A stretch of DNA of 19,355 bases from JAVBNC01 sp031551765. GTDB taxonomy: Bacteria > Desulfobacterota > Desulfovibrionia > Desulfovibrionales > Desulfovibrionaceae. The DNA is taken from NCBI GenBank assembly GCA_031551765.1, contig JAVBNC010000142.1, forward strand, positions 1 through 19,355, given 5' to 3'. This document shows positions 8,342 through 15,115 of this stretch, piece by piece. The position numbers and the translations under genes are program-made. Below the pieces are notes generated by a model. It had not been told where the DNA came from. It made no database searches and saw only the letters and a program-made list of their open reading frames with translations. The number at the start of each line of letters is the position of its first letter. The first letter of the stretch is position 1.

Positions 8342-9091
8342 TTACCGCGCGCCGAATCCGGGGATGGCGAAGCGCTTTTCCAACCAGGCCAGGATGAAGG
8401 AGGCCAGGGTGGTGAGGGCGAGGTAGTAGCAGCCCACGGCCAGGAAGACTTCCGTGTAGCGGTAGCTGCGGGCGGCCAGCACTTTGGCCTCGCCGGTCAG
8501 CTCGATACAGGAGATGAGGTAGGCCAGGGACGAGTACTTGATGAGATAGATGACTTCGTTGCCGCAGCCGGGCAGGGCGCGGCGCAGAGCCTGGGGCACA
8601 ACCACGGAAACGAGCAGCTGCGGCGTGGTGAAGCCCAGGGCTTGGGCGGCCTTGATCTGACCCTGGCGGATGGAGAGCAGGGCGCCGCGTATGTATTCCG
8701 AATGGTAGGCCGCGCTGCACAGGGAAAAGACGACAATGGAGGCCCCAAAGGCTTCCAGCAGAAAAAGCTGCTTGAAGGCTTCGCCGTCATAATGCATGGG
8801 TGCGGGGAAAACCGCGCTCACGGCGGCCCAGACGGAATCCAGGGCAATGCCGATTTTGGGCAGCCCGTTGTAGGCCAGAAAAAGCTGCACCACCAAAGGC
8901 ACGCCCCGGAACAGCGCGGTGTAGATATTGCCCGCCGCGCGCAAGGGGCCGGGCGCGTAAACCCGGATCACGCCCAAAAGCACGCCGCCCAGAAATCCGA
9001 ACAGCGCGGAGGGCACGATAATGCGGCAGCTCACCAGAAGCCCCGCGTTCAGGGCCGGGAAGACCCGGTCGAAGAAAAACGCGTAGTCCAT
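8342..9091 (-). CDS. Polar amino-acid ABC transporter permease (distal gene)
   Basis: A 249-residue inner-membrane protein of the HisM/GlnP-type permease family, forming half of the transmembrane channel. The hydrophobic segments and the FRGVPLVVQLFL stretch are typical. The cytoplasmic EAA loop that docks on the ATPase is clear at about residues 140-190 (RGALLSIRQGQIKAAQALG, then PQALRRALPG). It is longer than its partner permease because of about 25 extra residues between the FRGVP region and the EAA loop. The ATG at 9091 is four bases beyond the ATPase stop, which suggests translational coupling. It is the last gene of a four-gene unit. The substrate is probably a polar amino acid; which one cannot be decided. 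Confidence 0.9.
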   Translation of the reverse strand: MDYAFFFDRVFPALNAGLLVSCRIIVPSALFGFLGGVLLGVIRVYAPGPLRAAGNIYTALFRGVPLVVQLFLAYNGLPKIGIALDSVWAAVSAVFPAPMHYDGEAFKQLFLLEAFGASIVVFSLCSAAYHSEYIRGALLSIRQGQIKAAQALGFTTPQLLVSVVVPQALRRALPGCGNEVIYLIKYSSLAYLISCIELTGEAKVLAARSYRYTEVFLAVGCYYLALTTLASFILAWLEKRFAIPGFGAR

Positions 9092-9095
9092 GGCC

Positions 9096-9869
9096 TCAGC
9101 ACGCCCCTTCCTGCTGCAGCTCACTCAGCTTGGAACAGAAATCGCGGGTCCTGGTTTCCGCGCCGGGGGCCAGCAGGCTGGCCGGGCTGCCGCGTTCGAT
9201 GATGGCCCCCTGTTCCATGAACAGGATATCCGTGGCCAGGGCGCGGGCGAAATCCATCTGGTGGGTGGCCATGATCATGGTCATGCCGCCTGCGGCCAGG
9301 TCGCGGATGACGGCCAGAACCTCGCCCACCAGCTCCGGGTCCAGGGCGGAAGTGGGCTCGTCCAGCAGAATGACCTTGGGGTCCATGGCCAGGGCGCGGG
9401 CAATGGCCACGCGCTGCTTCTGCCCGCCGGAAAGCTGGGCCGGGTCCAGGCCCGCGCGCTCCGCCAGGCCCACGCGGTCCAGTTCGGCCAGGGCCCGGTC
9501 CCTGGCGCTTTTTTTGTCCATGCCCAGCACCTTGCGCAGGGCCAGGCCCACGTTGTCCAGGGCCGTCAGGTGGTCAAAGAGGTTGAAATCCTGAAAGATC
9601 ATGCCCACCTGCTGGCGGAACAGGGAAAGCTCGTGCCGGTCGGCCGTGTTCACCCGCCTGTCTTCCAGAAAGACCTGGCCTTGGTCCGGCGGGATGAGGT
9701 GGTTGATGCACTGCAAAAAGGTGCTCTTGCCCGCGCCGGAAGGGCCGATCAGCACCATGAGGTCGCCGCGCCGCACCGTCAGGGAGACGTCGTTCAGAAT
9801 GCGGCGGCCGCCAAGGGTTTTGCTGATGCCTTCCATGCGCAGGATGGGCGTTTCGGGGGTCTGGCTCAT
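9096..9869 (-). CDS. Polar amino-acid ABC transporter ATP-binding protein
   Basis: A 257-residue ATPase that powers the importer from the cytoplasmic face. All nucleotide-binding motifs are present: Walker A GPSGAGKST (42-50), Q-loop IFQDFNLF (Gln93), signature LSGGQ (146-150), Walker B VILLDE (166-171) with D-loop SALDPE, and switch His203 (ATHQMDFA). It belongs to the GlnQ/HisP/ArtP-like family and has a normal length. The frame stays open upstream to 10571, but that stretch is the shadow of the permease gene. The ATG at 9869 gives the family's usual N-terminus (ILRMEGISKTLGGRRILNDVSL). It lies 8 bases after the upstream permease and 4 bases before the downstream one. Confidence 0.94.
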   Translation of the reverse strand: MSQTPETPILRMEGISKTLGGRRILNDVSLTVRRGDLMVLIGPSGAGKSTFLQCINHLIPPDQGQVFLEDRRVNTADRHELSLFRQQVGMIFQDFNLFDHLTALDNVGLALRKVLGMDKKSARDRALAELDRVGLAERAGLDPAQLSGGQKQRVAIARALAMDPKVILLDEPTSALDPELVGEVLAVIRDLAAGGMTMIMATHQMDFARALATDILFMEQGAIIERGSPASLLAPGAETRTRDFCSKLSELQQEGAC

Positions 9870-9877
9870 AATGGTCT

Positions 9878-10546
9878 CTACTGTATGTATCCGGGAATAT
9901 GGACGCTCTTTTCCAGGCGGCGCAGGGCGCGTATCCCGGCCAGGGTGATCAGGAAATAGAGCAGCCCGGCCAGGGAGTAGAAGGCCAGGTGCTCGTAGGT
10001 GCGGCTGGCCACGAAATGGGTGCGGGCCATGATTTCCTGGGTGCCCAGAATGAAAGCCACGGCGGAATCCTTGAGCAGGATGGAGTACTCGTTGGTCCAG
10101 CCGGGAATGGAAAGCCGCAACGCCTGGGGCAGAATGACGTGGACGATGGCCCCGCCGTCGCGCATGCCCAGGGCGCGGGCGGCCTTGAGCTGCCCGGTAG
10201 GCAGGGACAGGATGGCCCCCCGGAAAATCTGCGACTGGTAGGCCGCGCTGGTGGCTCCCAGCACCAGGCAGGCGGAGGCGAAAGCGGAAACATCCACGCC
10301 GGTTAGCTGCGGCACGCCGTAATAAAAAAGAAAGAGCAGCACCAGAATGGGCGTGCCCCGGAAAAACCAGACGTAAAAGCGCACCGCCAGCCGCACGGGG
10401 GCGGGGCCGTAAACCTGTCCCACGGACAGCGGCACGCCCAGCGCAAGGCCCAGGGCCAGAGCGCAGCCCACAATAAGCACGGTGGTGGCGCAGCCCCCCA
10501 AAAGATAGGGCAGGGCGCCCAGGATGGTGGAAAGAAGCTCGGGCAT
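9878..10546 (-). CDS. Polar amino-acid ABC transporter permease (proximal gene)
   Basis: A 222-residue inner-membrane permease of the HisMQ/GlnP family. It has the standard architecture, including WFFRGTPILVLLFLFYYG in the middle and the EAA loop at about residues 118-165 (FRGAILSLPTGQLKAARALGMRDGGAIVHVILPQALRLSIPG). It pairs with the product of 8342-9091 to form the channel. The ATG at 10546 has an AAGGA about 13 bases ahead, which is rather far. The gene is separated from the binding-protein gene by 88 bases carrying a 12-bp hairpin, and lies 8 bases from the ATPase gene. Confidence 0.92.
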   Translation of the reverse strand: MPELLSTILGALPYLLGGCATTVLIVGCALALGLALGVPLSVGQVYGPAPVRLAVRFYVWFFRGTPILVLLFLFYYGVPQLTGVDVSAFASACLVLGATSAAYQSQIFRGAILSLPTGQLKAARALGMRDGGAIVHVILPQALRLSIPGWTNEYSILLKDSAVAFILGTQEIMARTHFVASRTYEHLAFYSLAGLLYFLITLAGIRALRRLEKSVHIPGYIQ

Positions 10547-10572
10547 CAGAAAATGCGGTCCTTGTGGTCACG

Positions 10573-10611
10573 CCGTGCGCCCGCCCAGGCGGAACCGGAG
10601 CGGGCGCACGG
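10573..10611 (-). terminator. GC hairpin between binding-protein and permease genes
   Basis: The arms 10573-10584 and 10600-10611 are perfect 12-bp complements (ccgtgcgcccgc) around a 15-base loop. In the direction of transcription a T-run precedes the stem rather than follows it. It is therefore more likely a stabiliser of the binding-protein mRNA or a partial attenuator than a full terminator. Confidence 0.55.
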
Positions 10612-10634
10612 AAAAAAAGCGGAAGCGGCAGGGA

Positions 10635-11393
10635 TTACTTGCCCCCGGCCAGGTGCTTGGCCTTCAGGGTTTCCCAGTAGGGGTCCTTTTTCAGCAGCTC
10701 GTAGCCCTTGTTGACGGCTTCCAGCAGCTCCTTGTCGTCTTTGCGCACGGCCACGCCGAACTGGTCCTGTTCCGCGAATTCGCCCACGATTTTGACGGGC
10801 TTCTTGGCCTTGTGGATGGCGTCTTCCGCCGGGGCGGAATCCACGCCCGCCGCGTCGATGCGGCCGTTGACCAGGTCTTCCACGGCCATGGGCGCGGAAT
10901 CATAGTAGCGCAGCTCGTAGTTCCACTTGCTCACGTCGCGGTTCTTGGCCAGCCATTCGGCTTCGTTGGTGCCGCGCTGCACGCCCAGCTTTTTGCCGCC
11001 CGTCAGGATCTGTTCCTTGGTCAGCTTGCTCTTGGCGCCCACCAGCAGCACCTTCTTGACCGTGTAGTAGGGGTTGGAAAAGGCCACCTTTTCCTTGCGT
11101 TCCGGCGAAATGCTCATGCCCGAGCAGACCATGTCGATCTTTTTCGCCAGCAGGCTGGGGATAATGCCGTCCCAGTCCATGGGCTTGTGGGTGACGGTAA
11201 AGCCCATCTTTTTGGCGATCCAGTCCATGGAATCCACGTCGAACCCGGCGGGCTTGCCGGTCTTGTCCACGTAAGCGAAGGGCGGGTAGTTGGCGTCTAT
11301 GCCGTTGATATAGGCTTTGCCCGCGGCGGACGCGGCCCCGGTCAGGCCCAGGGAAACGAGCAGCACGGCGAGGGCGAGCGTAACGTTGCGCAT
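10635..11393 (-). CDS. Polar amino-acid ABC transporter periplasmic binding protein
   Basis: A 252-residue protein of the SBP_bac_3 family (HisJ/GlnH-like). A signal peptide (about residues 1-24, ending GAASA) directs it to the periplasm. Family marks are DANYPPFAYVDKTGKPAGFDVD for the ligand pocket, SGMSISPERKEKVAFSNPYY with the Arg that usually binds the amino-acid carboxylate, GVQRGT, and GRIDAAGVDSAPAED. The ATG at 11393 is well supported by AAAGGAG seven bases upstream; the frame is open further to 11444 but without signal-peptide character. It is the first gene of the four-gene importer unit and is divergent from the flavoredoxin gene. The ligand is not determinable from sequence alone. 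Confidence 0.93.
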   Translation of the reverse strand: MRNVTLALAVLLVSLGLTGAASAAGKAYINGIDANYPPFAYVDKTGKPAGFDVDSMDWIAKKMGFTVTHKPMDWDGIIPSLLAKKIDMVCSGMSISPERKEKVAFSNPYYTVKKVLLVGAKSKLTKEQILTGGKKLGVQRGTNEAEWLAKNRDVSKWNYELRYYDSAPMAVEDLVNGRIDAAGVDSAPAEDAIHKAKKPVKIVGEFAEQDQFGVAVRKDDKELLEAVNKGYELLKKDPYWETLKAKHLAGGK

Positions 11394-11555
11394 GAAAGGC
11401 TCCTTTCGCAAACTTTGAGGAAACGCGCCGCAACAGCGCGTCATTCCTGGCTATCAGAAAGCGCAAAACCGCGCAAGGCGCGCAAAATACGGCACTTGCG
11501 GCCAAGCCCGACGCGTGCCAATATATACCGTCCGAATTTCCACAGGAGGTCCCTC
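11394..11555. promoter_or_regulatory. Divergent control region for ABC importer and flavoredoxin
   Basis: These 162 bases must hold both promoters. For flavoredoxin, TTGCGG at 11496-11501 with an AT-rich stretch at 11519-11527 (caatatata) is a plausible but weak promoter. Three direct GCGCAA units begin at 11461, 11471 and 11480, about one helical turn apart, between the two genes. These could be a regulator site, though no regulator gene is nearby. The AGGAGGT at 11543-11550 is a near-ideal ribosome site for flavoredoxin. Confidence 0.4.
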
Positions 11556-12128
11556 ATGAAACGCTCTCTCGGCCCGCAAACCCTTATCTACCCCATGCCC
11601 GTCTGTCTGGTGGGCAGTTACGACAAAGACGGCAAGGCCAACGTCATGAACGCGGCCTGGGGCGGCATCTGCTGCTCCGAGCCGCCCTGCCTTACCGTTT
11701 CCGTGCGCCATGCCCGCTGGACCTTTGACGCTATCATGGCCCGCAAAGCCTTTACCGTCAGCATCCCGGACAGCCCGCTCGCGGAAGCCGCCGACTACCT
11801 GGGCCTGGCCTCCGGCCGCAACGCGGACAAGTTCGCCGTGGCCGGGCTCACCCCCGTGCGCTCGGAACTGGTGGACGCGCCCTACATTGCCGAATGCCCC
11901 TTGGTCGTGGAACTCTCGCTCTTCAAAACCCTGGAGCTGGGCTCCCACGTGCAGTTCATAGGCCAGATCCTGGACGTCAAAGCGGACGAAAGCCGCCTCA
12001 CCGACGGCAAGCCCGATACCGACAAAATAGACCCCCTGATCTACGACGGCGGCGAACGCCAGTACCGCCGCATGGGACCGGCCATAGCCAAAGCCTTCAG
12101 CGTGGGCAAGGGGTTGTTGAAGAAGTAA
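11556..12128 (+). CDS. flr: Flavoredoxin / flavin reductase-like FMN-binding protein
   Basis: A 190-residue cytoplasmic protein of the flavin-reductase-like split-barrel family. The N-terminus (MKRSLGPQTLIYPMPVCLVGSYDKDGKANVMNAAWGGICC in segments) closely resembles Desulfovibrio flavoredoxin, an FMN electron carrier studied in thiosulfate and sulfite reduction. CSEPPCLTVSVR and FTVSIPDSPLAEAADYLG continue the fold, and the length matches the family. The ATG at 11556 follows an ideal AGGAGGT site; the frame is open far upstream, but that part is the antisense of the ABC binding-protein gene. The gene stands alone, divergent from the importer, and is followed by a palindromic 3'-end module and a strong terminator. 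It could equally be called a flavin reductase family protein. Confidence 0.88.
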   Translation: MKRSLGPQTLIYPMPVCLVGSYDKDGKANVMNAAWGGICCSEPPCLTVSVRHARWTFDAIMARKAFTVSIPDSPLAEAADYLGLASGRNADKFAVAGLTPVRSELVDAPYIAECPLVVELSLFKTLELGSHVQFIGQILDVKADESRLTDGKPDTDKIDPLIYDGGERQYRRMGPAIAKAFSVGKGLLKK

Positions 12129-12140
12129 GGGGAAGAGAAG

Positions 12141-12238
12141 AATGCCTCCGGCGGCCAAGGGAAGGGGAAAACCCCTTTTTGGAAAAAGGGGTTTTCCCCT
12201 TCCCTTGGATCCCATCCCCTTTCCCTAAAAACTTTGAC
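12141..12238 (+). terminator. Palindromic 3'-end module, copy 3 (after flavoredoxin)
   Basis: After the flavoredoxin stop comes aatgcctccggcggccaa (12141-12158). It overlaps a perfect 26-bp palindrome (12155-12180 with 12183-12208, centre gg). A tail at 12209-12238 (cccctttccctaaaaacttt, then gacagggg after it) matches the tails of the copies after the permease and ygiQ genes. It has the same orientation relative to the gene as those copies. Probable mRNA 3'-end structure. Confidence 0.65.
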
Positions 12239-12267
12239 AGGGGTATGTGGGGCATCTCGCTGATAAA

Positions 12268-12300
12268 GCGGCGCCGTACAATGACGGCGCCGCCTTTTTT
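12268..12300 (+). terminator. Intrinsic terminator downstream of flavoredoxin
   Basis: A perfect 10-bp stem (12268-12277 gcggcgccgt with 12284-12293 acggcgccgc), 6-base loop, followed by c and six T (12295-12300). This is a classic rho-independent terminator for plus-strand transcripts. Confidence 0.88.
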
Positions 12301-12348
12301 CCTGTAATGACAGCACGCGGAAACATGCGGGCGTCATCCCTTCTATCC

Positions 12349-12424
12349 ACCCTGAATGGGTTCCAAGGGGCGCGCCCCTTGGCGGGAGTCCAGAGGGCGG
12401 AGCCCTTTGGCCGCCGGAGGCATT
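12349..12424 (-). repeat. Palindromic repeat module after slyX
   Basis: This contains a perfect 20-base palindrome (12363-12382, ccaaggggcgcgccccttgg), a second dyad (12390-12398 with 12402-12410, one wobble), and ttggccgccggaggcatt (12407-12424) touching the slyX stop. The last is the exact 18-bp inverse of 12141-12158. The segment caccctgaatggg...ccttggcggg resembles the reverse complement of the block near 19195-19233, so it belongs to the same family as the window-edge repeats. Confidence 0.6.
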
Positions 12425-12661
12425 TTATTCACGCGGCTCGTAATGCGGGGGCGGGCCGGTGTCCACGCCGCCGCCGTTGTCCAGCGCGTGCTGCAAGTCT
12501 TCCAGCCTGGCGCGGGTTTGGGTCAGCTCATGTTCGACGTTGTCCAACTGGCGCTGCTGGGCGGTGAGGGCGTCGCTGAGGTCACGGAGCAGGCGCTCCT
12601 GGAAAAAGAGGGTCTCTTCCAGACGGGCGACGCGCTCTTCCAGGTGGTCGCGCTCAGGCAT
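12425..12661 (-). CDS. slyX: SlyX family protein
   Basis: A 78-residue, highly charged protein that reads as one long coiled coil (RVARLEETLFFQERLLRDLSDALTAQQRQLDNVEHEL, in heptads at about residues 8-60). It ends in a Gly/Pro-rich tail (PPPHYEPRE) like other SlyX proteins. The family is small, cytoplasmic and of unknown function; it was named for its neighbour slyD in enterobacteria, which is not present here. The frame is open upstream to 12955, but that part is the shadow of the EVE gene. The ATG at 12661 overlaps the EVE gene's last 8 bases, so translation is probably coupled. Length and ending match the family. Confidence 0.85.
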   Translation of the reverse strand: MPERDHLEERVARLEETLFFQERLLRDLSDALTAQQRQLDNVEHELTQTRARLEDLQHALDNGGGVDTGPPPHYEPRE

Positions 12662-13136
12662 GAGACGCTCCCGCCGCGTTGTCGGCCAAGGCGAGGACCG
12701 CTTCGTAGTGGGCCTGGGATACCGGCTGTACGGAAAGGCGGCTGCCTTTGCGCAGCAGCTCCATGCCGTCCAGTTCCGGGCGGGAACGCAGAAAGGGCAG
12801 GCTGAGGGGCTGCGGGAAAATGCGGACCAGCTGCACGTCCACCAGGAACCAGCGGGGCTTGTCCGCCGGGGAGGCGGGGTCGAAGTGCTCGTTTTCCGGG
12901 TCCCACTGGGTGGGGTCGGGCCGGGCCGGGCTGGCGATACGCGCCAGGCCGACAATGCCGGGGTCGGTGACGGAATGGTGGAACAGCACGGGGTCGCCCA
13001 CGGCCATTTCGTCGCGCATGAAATTGCGGGCCTGGTAGTTGCGCACCCCGTCCCAGGGCGAGGTCTGGCCCGGCAACGCGGCCAGGTCCTGAATGGAAAA
13101 ACAGCCGGGCTCGGTCTTGAGCAGCCAATATTTCAT
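12654..13136 (-). CDS. EVE domain (PUA-like) protein
   Basis: A 160-residue protein beginning MKYWLLKTEPGCFSIQDL and continuing with WDGVRNYQARNFMRDEMAVGDPVLFHHS and GIVGLARI, the hallmarks of the EVE domain (bacterial homologues of human THYN1). EVE is a PUA-like fold thought to bind modified bases in DNA or RNA, and here it fills the whole protein. The ATG at 13136 has an AAGGAG seven or eight bases ahead. The frame is open upstream to 13421, but that passes through a repeat and the ygiQ end. It is followed by slyX with an 8-base overlap. No restriction or base-modification genes are adjacent, so a modification-dependent restriction role has no support from context. Confidence 0.9.
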   Translation of the reverse strand: MKYWLLKTEPGCFSIQDLAALPGQTSPWDGVRNYQARNFMRDEMAVGDPVLFHHSVTDPGIVGLARIASPARPDPTQWDPENEHFDPASPADKPRWFLVDVQLVRIFPQPLSLPFLRSRPELDGMELLRKGSRLSVQPVSQAHYEAVLALADNAAGASHA

Positions 13137-13196
13137 ATCATTCTCCTTGCGGGCACGGAATTCCATACCCCGCGCTCCTCTATCTACACCACCAAT

Positions 13197-13288
13197 CCCC
13201 CCTGATAAAGTTCTTTGGAAGAGGGATGGAGGTCCGGGGGAAGGGAGAAACCTTTCTTCCAAGAAAGGTTTCTCCCTTCCCCCGGGCG
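13197..13288 (-). terminator. Palindromic 3'-end module, copy 2 (after ygiQ)
   Basis: A perfect 25-bp palindrome (13234-13258 with 13261-13285, centre cc) begins 3 bases past the ygiQ stop. The conserved tail follows on the minus strand (13197-13233). It differs from copy 1 at three stem positions, and each difference is compensated on the opposite arm. It separates ygiQ from the EVE-slyX pair. Confidence 0.68.
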
Positions 13289-15115
13289 TCATCCGAGCAA
13301 AATGTGATGCTGCCGCAGCCTTTCGGCGTCCGTGCGGGCGACGTGGACGGGCTTTCCGTCCGGGTCCACGCCCGCGTAGAACATGGCCGTGGCCACGGTG
13401 CCGGGCGTGGGGATGAAACACTGCACCTGGCGGGGCTTCCAGTGGCGCTTGCGCAGCCAGGCGGCCAGTTCGCGCATGTCCGCGTCCGTGCAGCCGGGAT
13501 AGGCGCTCATCAGGTACGGGACGACGTACTGCTCTTTGCCCGCCCGCTGGGAGAGCTTGGCGAAGGCCTGGAGAAAGGCTTCAAAGACTTCCAGGGACGG
13601 CTTGCGCATCAGCCGGAGCACGGCGGCGGAACAGTGTTCCGGCGCGACCTTGAGCTGGCCGCCGGTGAAATCCATGGTGTAGGCCCGCAGGGCTTCCGGC
13701 TCCAGAAGGGCCAGGTCGAAACGCACGCCGCTGGCCACGCGCACGTGGCGCACGCCGGGCTGTTTGGCCACCTCGTGCAGCAGGCGGACGTTGTCCTTCT
13801 GGGGCGCGGAAAAGCCGGGACAGGGGCTGGGGTGCAGACAGCTGGGCCGGACGCAGCGGGCCGGGTCCAGGGTGCAGACGGCCTGCCACATGTTGGCGCT
13901 GGGCCCGCCCACGTCGCTGATGGCCCCGGCCCAGGGCGGCGGCTTTTTGCCGGGCGTCGGCCCCTGGGCTATGCGCGCGGCTTCCGCCAGAATGGACCGC
14001 CTGCTGCGCGAAGCGATGCGGCGGCTCTGGTGCAGGGCCAGGGAACAGAAGGCGCAGCCCCCGGCGCAGCCCCGGTGGCTGGTGATGCTGGTGCGGATTA
14101 TCTCCCAGGCCGGAATGGGTTCCTTGTAAAAAGGATGCGGCTGCCGCGAATAGGGCAAGGCGTAGAGCGCGTCCAGGGCAAGCGTATCCAGGGGCGGGGC
14201 CGGGGGCGCGAAAAACACGGCCCGGCCGCCGGAATGCTGGATAGCCGCCCGCTTGCCCTGGTGCGCCAGAAGTTCCATGGCGCGGGCGGCCTCCAGCAGC
14301 AGGGCGGGCTTGTCCAAAATGGCCTCGTGGCTGGGCAGGAGCAGGGGGCTGGCGTCGGACGCCGGGGAAGCGGAGGGGACGAGCGCCTCGGCCCGGGCCG
14401 TGGCCAGGGCGAACGCGGTGCCGGGAATAGGCCGCTCCAGGTCCGTCAGGGCGCGGACGGCCGGGGAAGGGCCTTTGGCGGGCGGGGCGGCGTCCTGGTC
14501 GGCCAGGGACTGCTCCACCCGGCGGGCGGCTTCCAGCAGGGCGGTTTCGCCCATGCCGTAAACCAAGAGGTCCGCTTTGCTGTCCAGCAGAATGGAGCGG
14601 CGCAGGGCGTCGGACCAGAAATCGTAGTGGCTGGCGCGGCGCAGGGAGGCTTCTATGCCGCCGATAAGCACGGGCAGGCCGGGAAAGGCCTGGCGCGCCA
14701 GGGCGGTGTAGACCAGGGTGGCCCGGTTGGGCCGCAGGCCCGCGCGGTTGCCGGGGCTGTAGGCGTCGTCGCTGCGCTTTTTGCGGAAGGCCGTGTAGTG
14801 GGCCAGCATGGAATCCACGGCCCCGGCCGTGATCCCGGCGAACAGGCGCGGTCCGCCCAGGCGGGTGAGTTCCGCCAAAGCCTGGTCTTTGTCCTGCCAG
14901 GGCGGCTGGGCGATGACGCCCACCGTGTAGCCGTGCGCCACGAGAAAACGCCCCAGCAGCGCGGCGCCGAAAGAGGGATGGTCCACGTAGGCGTCGCCGC
15001 TGATAAGCAGGACGTCCACCCCCTGCCAGCCCAGGCGTTGCAGCTCTTCCGGCCGCATGGGCAGCACGGGCGGCTGGGCCGGGGCCTTGCGGGACGCGGC
15101 GGCGGGCGCGCTCAT
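13289..15115 (-). CDS. YgiQ family radical SAM protein
   Basis: A 608-residue protein. The N-terminal part has the YgiQ signature ELQRLGWQGVDVLLISGDAYVDHPSFGAALLGR (about residues 24-56). GIEASLRRASHYDFW follows at about 154-167. The radical SAM iron-sulfur motif is CAGGCAFC (Cys350, Cys354, Cys357; CX3CX2C) within SITSHRGCAGGCAFC. C-terminal family stretches include APEHCS and PYLMSAYPGCTDADM. It should bind a 4Fe-4S cluster and SAM; the reaction of the family is unknown. It is shorter than the E. coli protein (about 740 residues), mainly at the C-terminus. Residues 1-20 are extra, and residues about 205-260 are Ala/Pro-rich. The ATG at 15115 overlaps the EF-hand gene's stop as ATGA, indicating coupled translation. 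A palindromic module begins 3 bases after the stop. Confidence 0.92.
   Translation of the reverse strand: MSAPAAASRKAPAQPPVLPMRPEELQRLGWQGVDVLLISGDAYVDHPSFGAALLGRFLVAHGYTVGVIAQPPWQDKDQALAELTRLGGPRLFAGITAGAVDSMLAHYTAFRKKRSDDAYSPGNRAGLRPNRATLVYTALARQAFPGLPVLIGGIEASLRRASHYDFWSDALRRSILLDSKADLLVYGMGETALLEAARRVEQSLADQDAAPPAKGPSPAVRALTDLERPIPGTAFALATARAEALVPSASPASDASPLLLPSHEAILDKPALLLEAARAMELLAHQGKRAAIQHSGGRAVFFAPPAPPLDTLALDALYALPYSRQPHPFYKEPIPAWEIIRTSITSHRGCAGGCAFCSLALHQSRRIASRSRRSILAEAARIAQGPTPGKKPPPWAGAISDVGGPSANMWQAVCTLDPARCVRPSCLHPSPCPGFSAPQKDNVRLLHEVAKQPGVRHVRVASGVRFDLALLEPEALRAYTMDFTGGQLKVAPEHCSAAVLRLMRKPSLEVFEAFLQAFAKLSQRAGKEQYVVPYLMSAYPGCTDADMRELAAWLRKRHWKPRQVQCFIPTPGTVATAMFYAGVDPDGKPVHVARTDAERLRQHHILLG

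Noticed and set aside
10524..11555. N-terminal extension of the flavoredoxin frame
   Set aside because: It is antisense to the ABC binding-protein gene; the AGGAGGT and the family N-terminus place the start at 11556.
12654..13136. Modification-dependent restriction system built on the EVE protein
   Set aside because: No nuclease, helicase or methyltransferase gene is adjacent; the neighbours are slyX and ygiQ.
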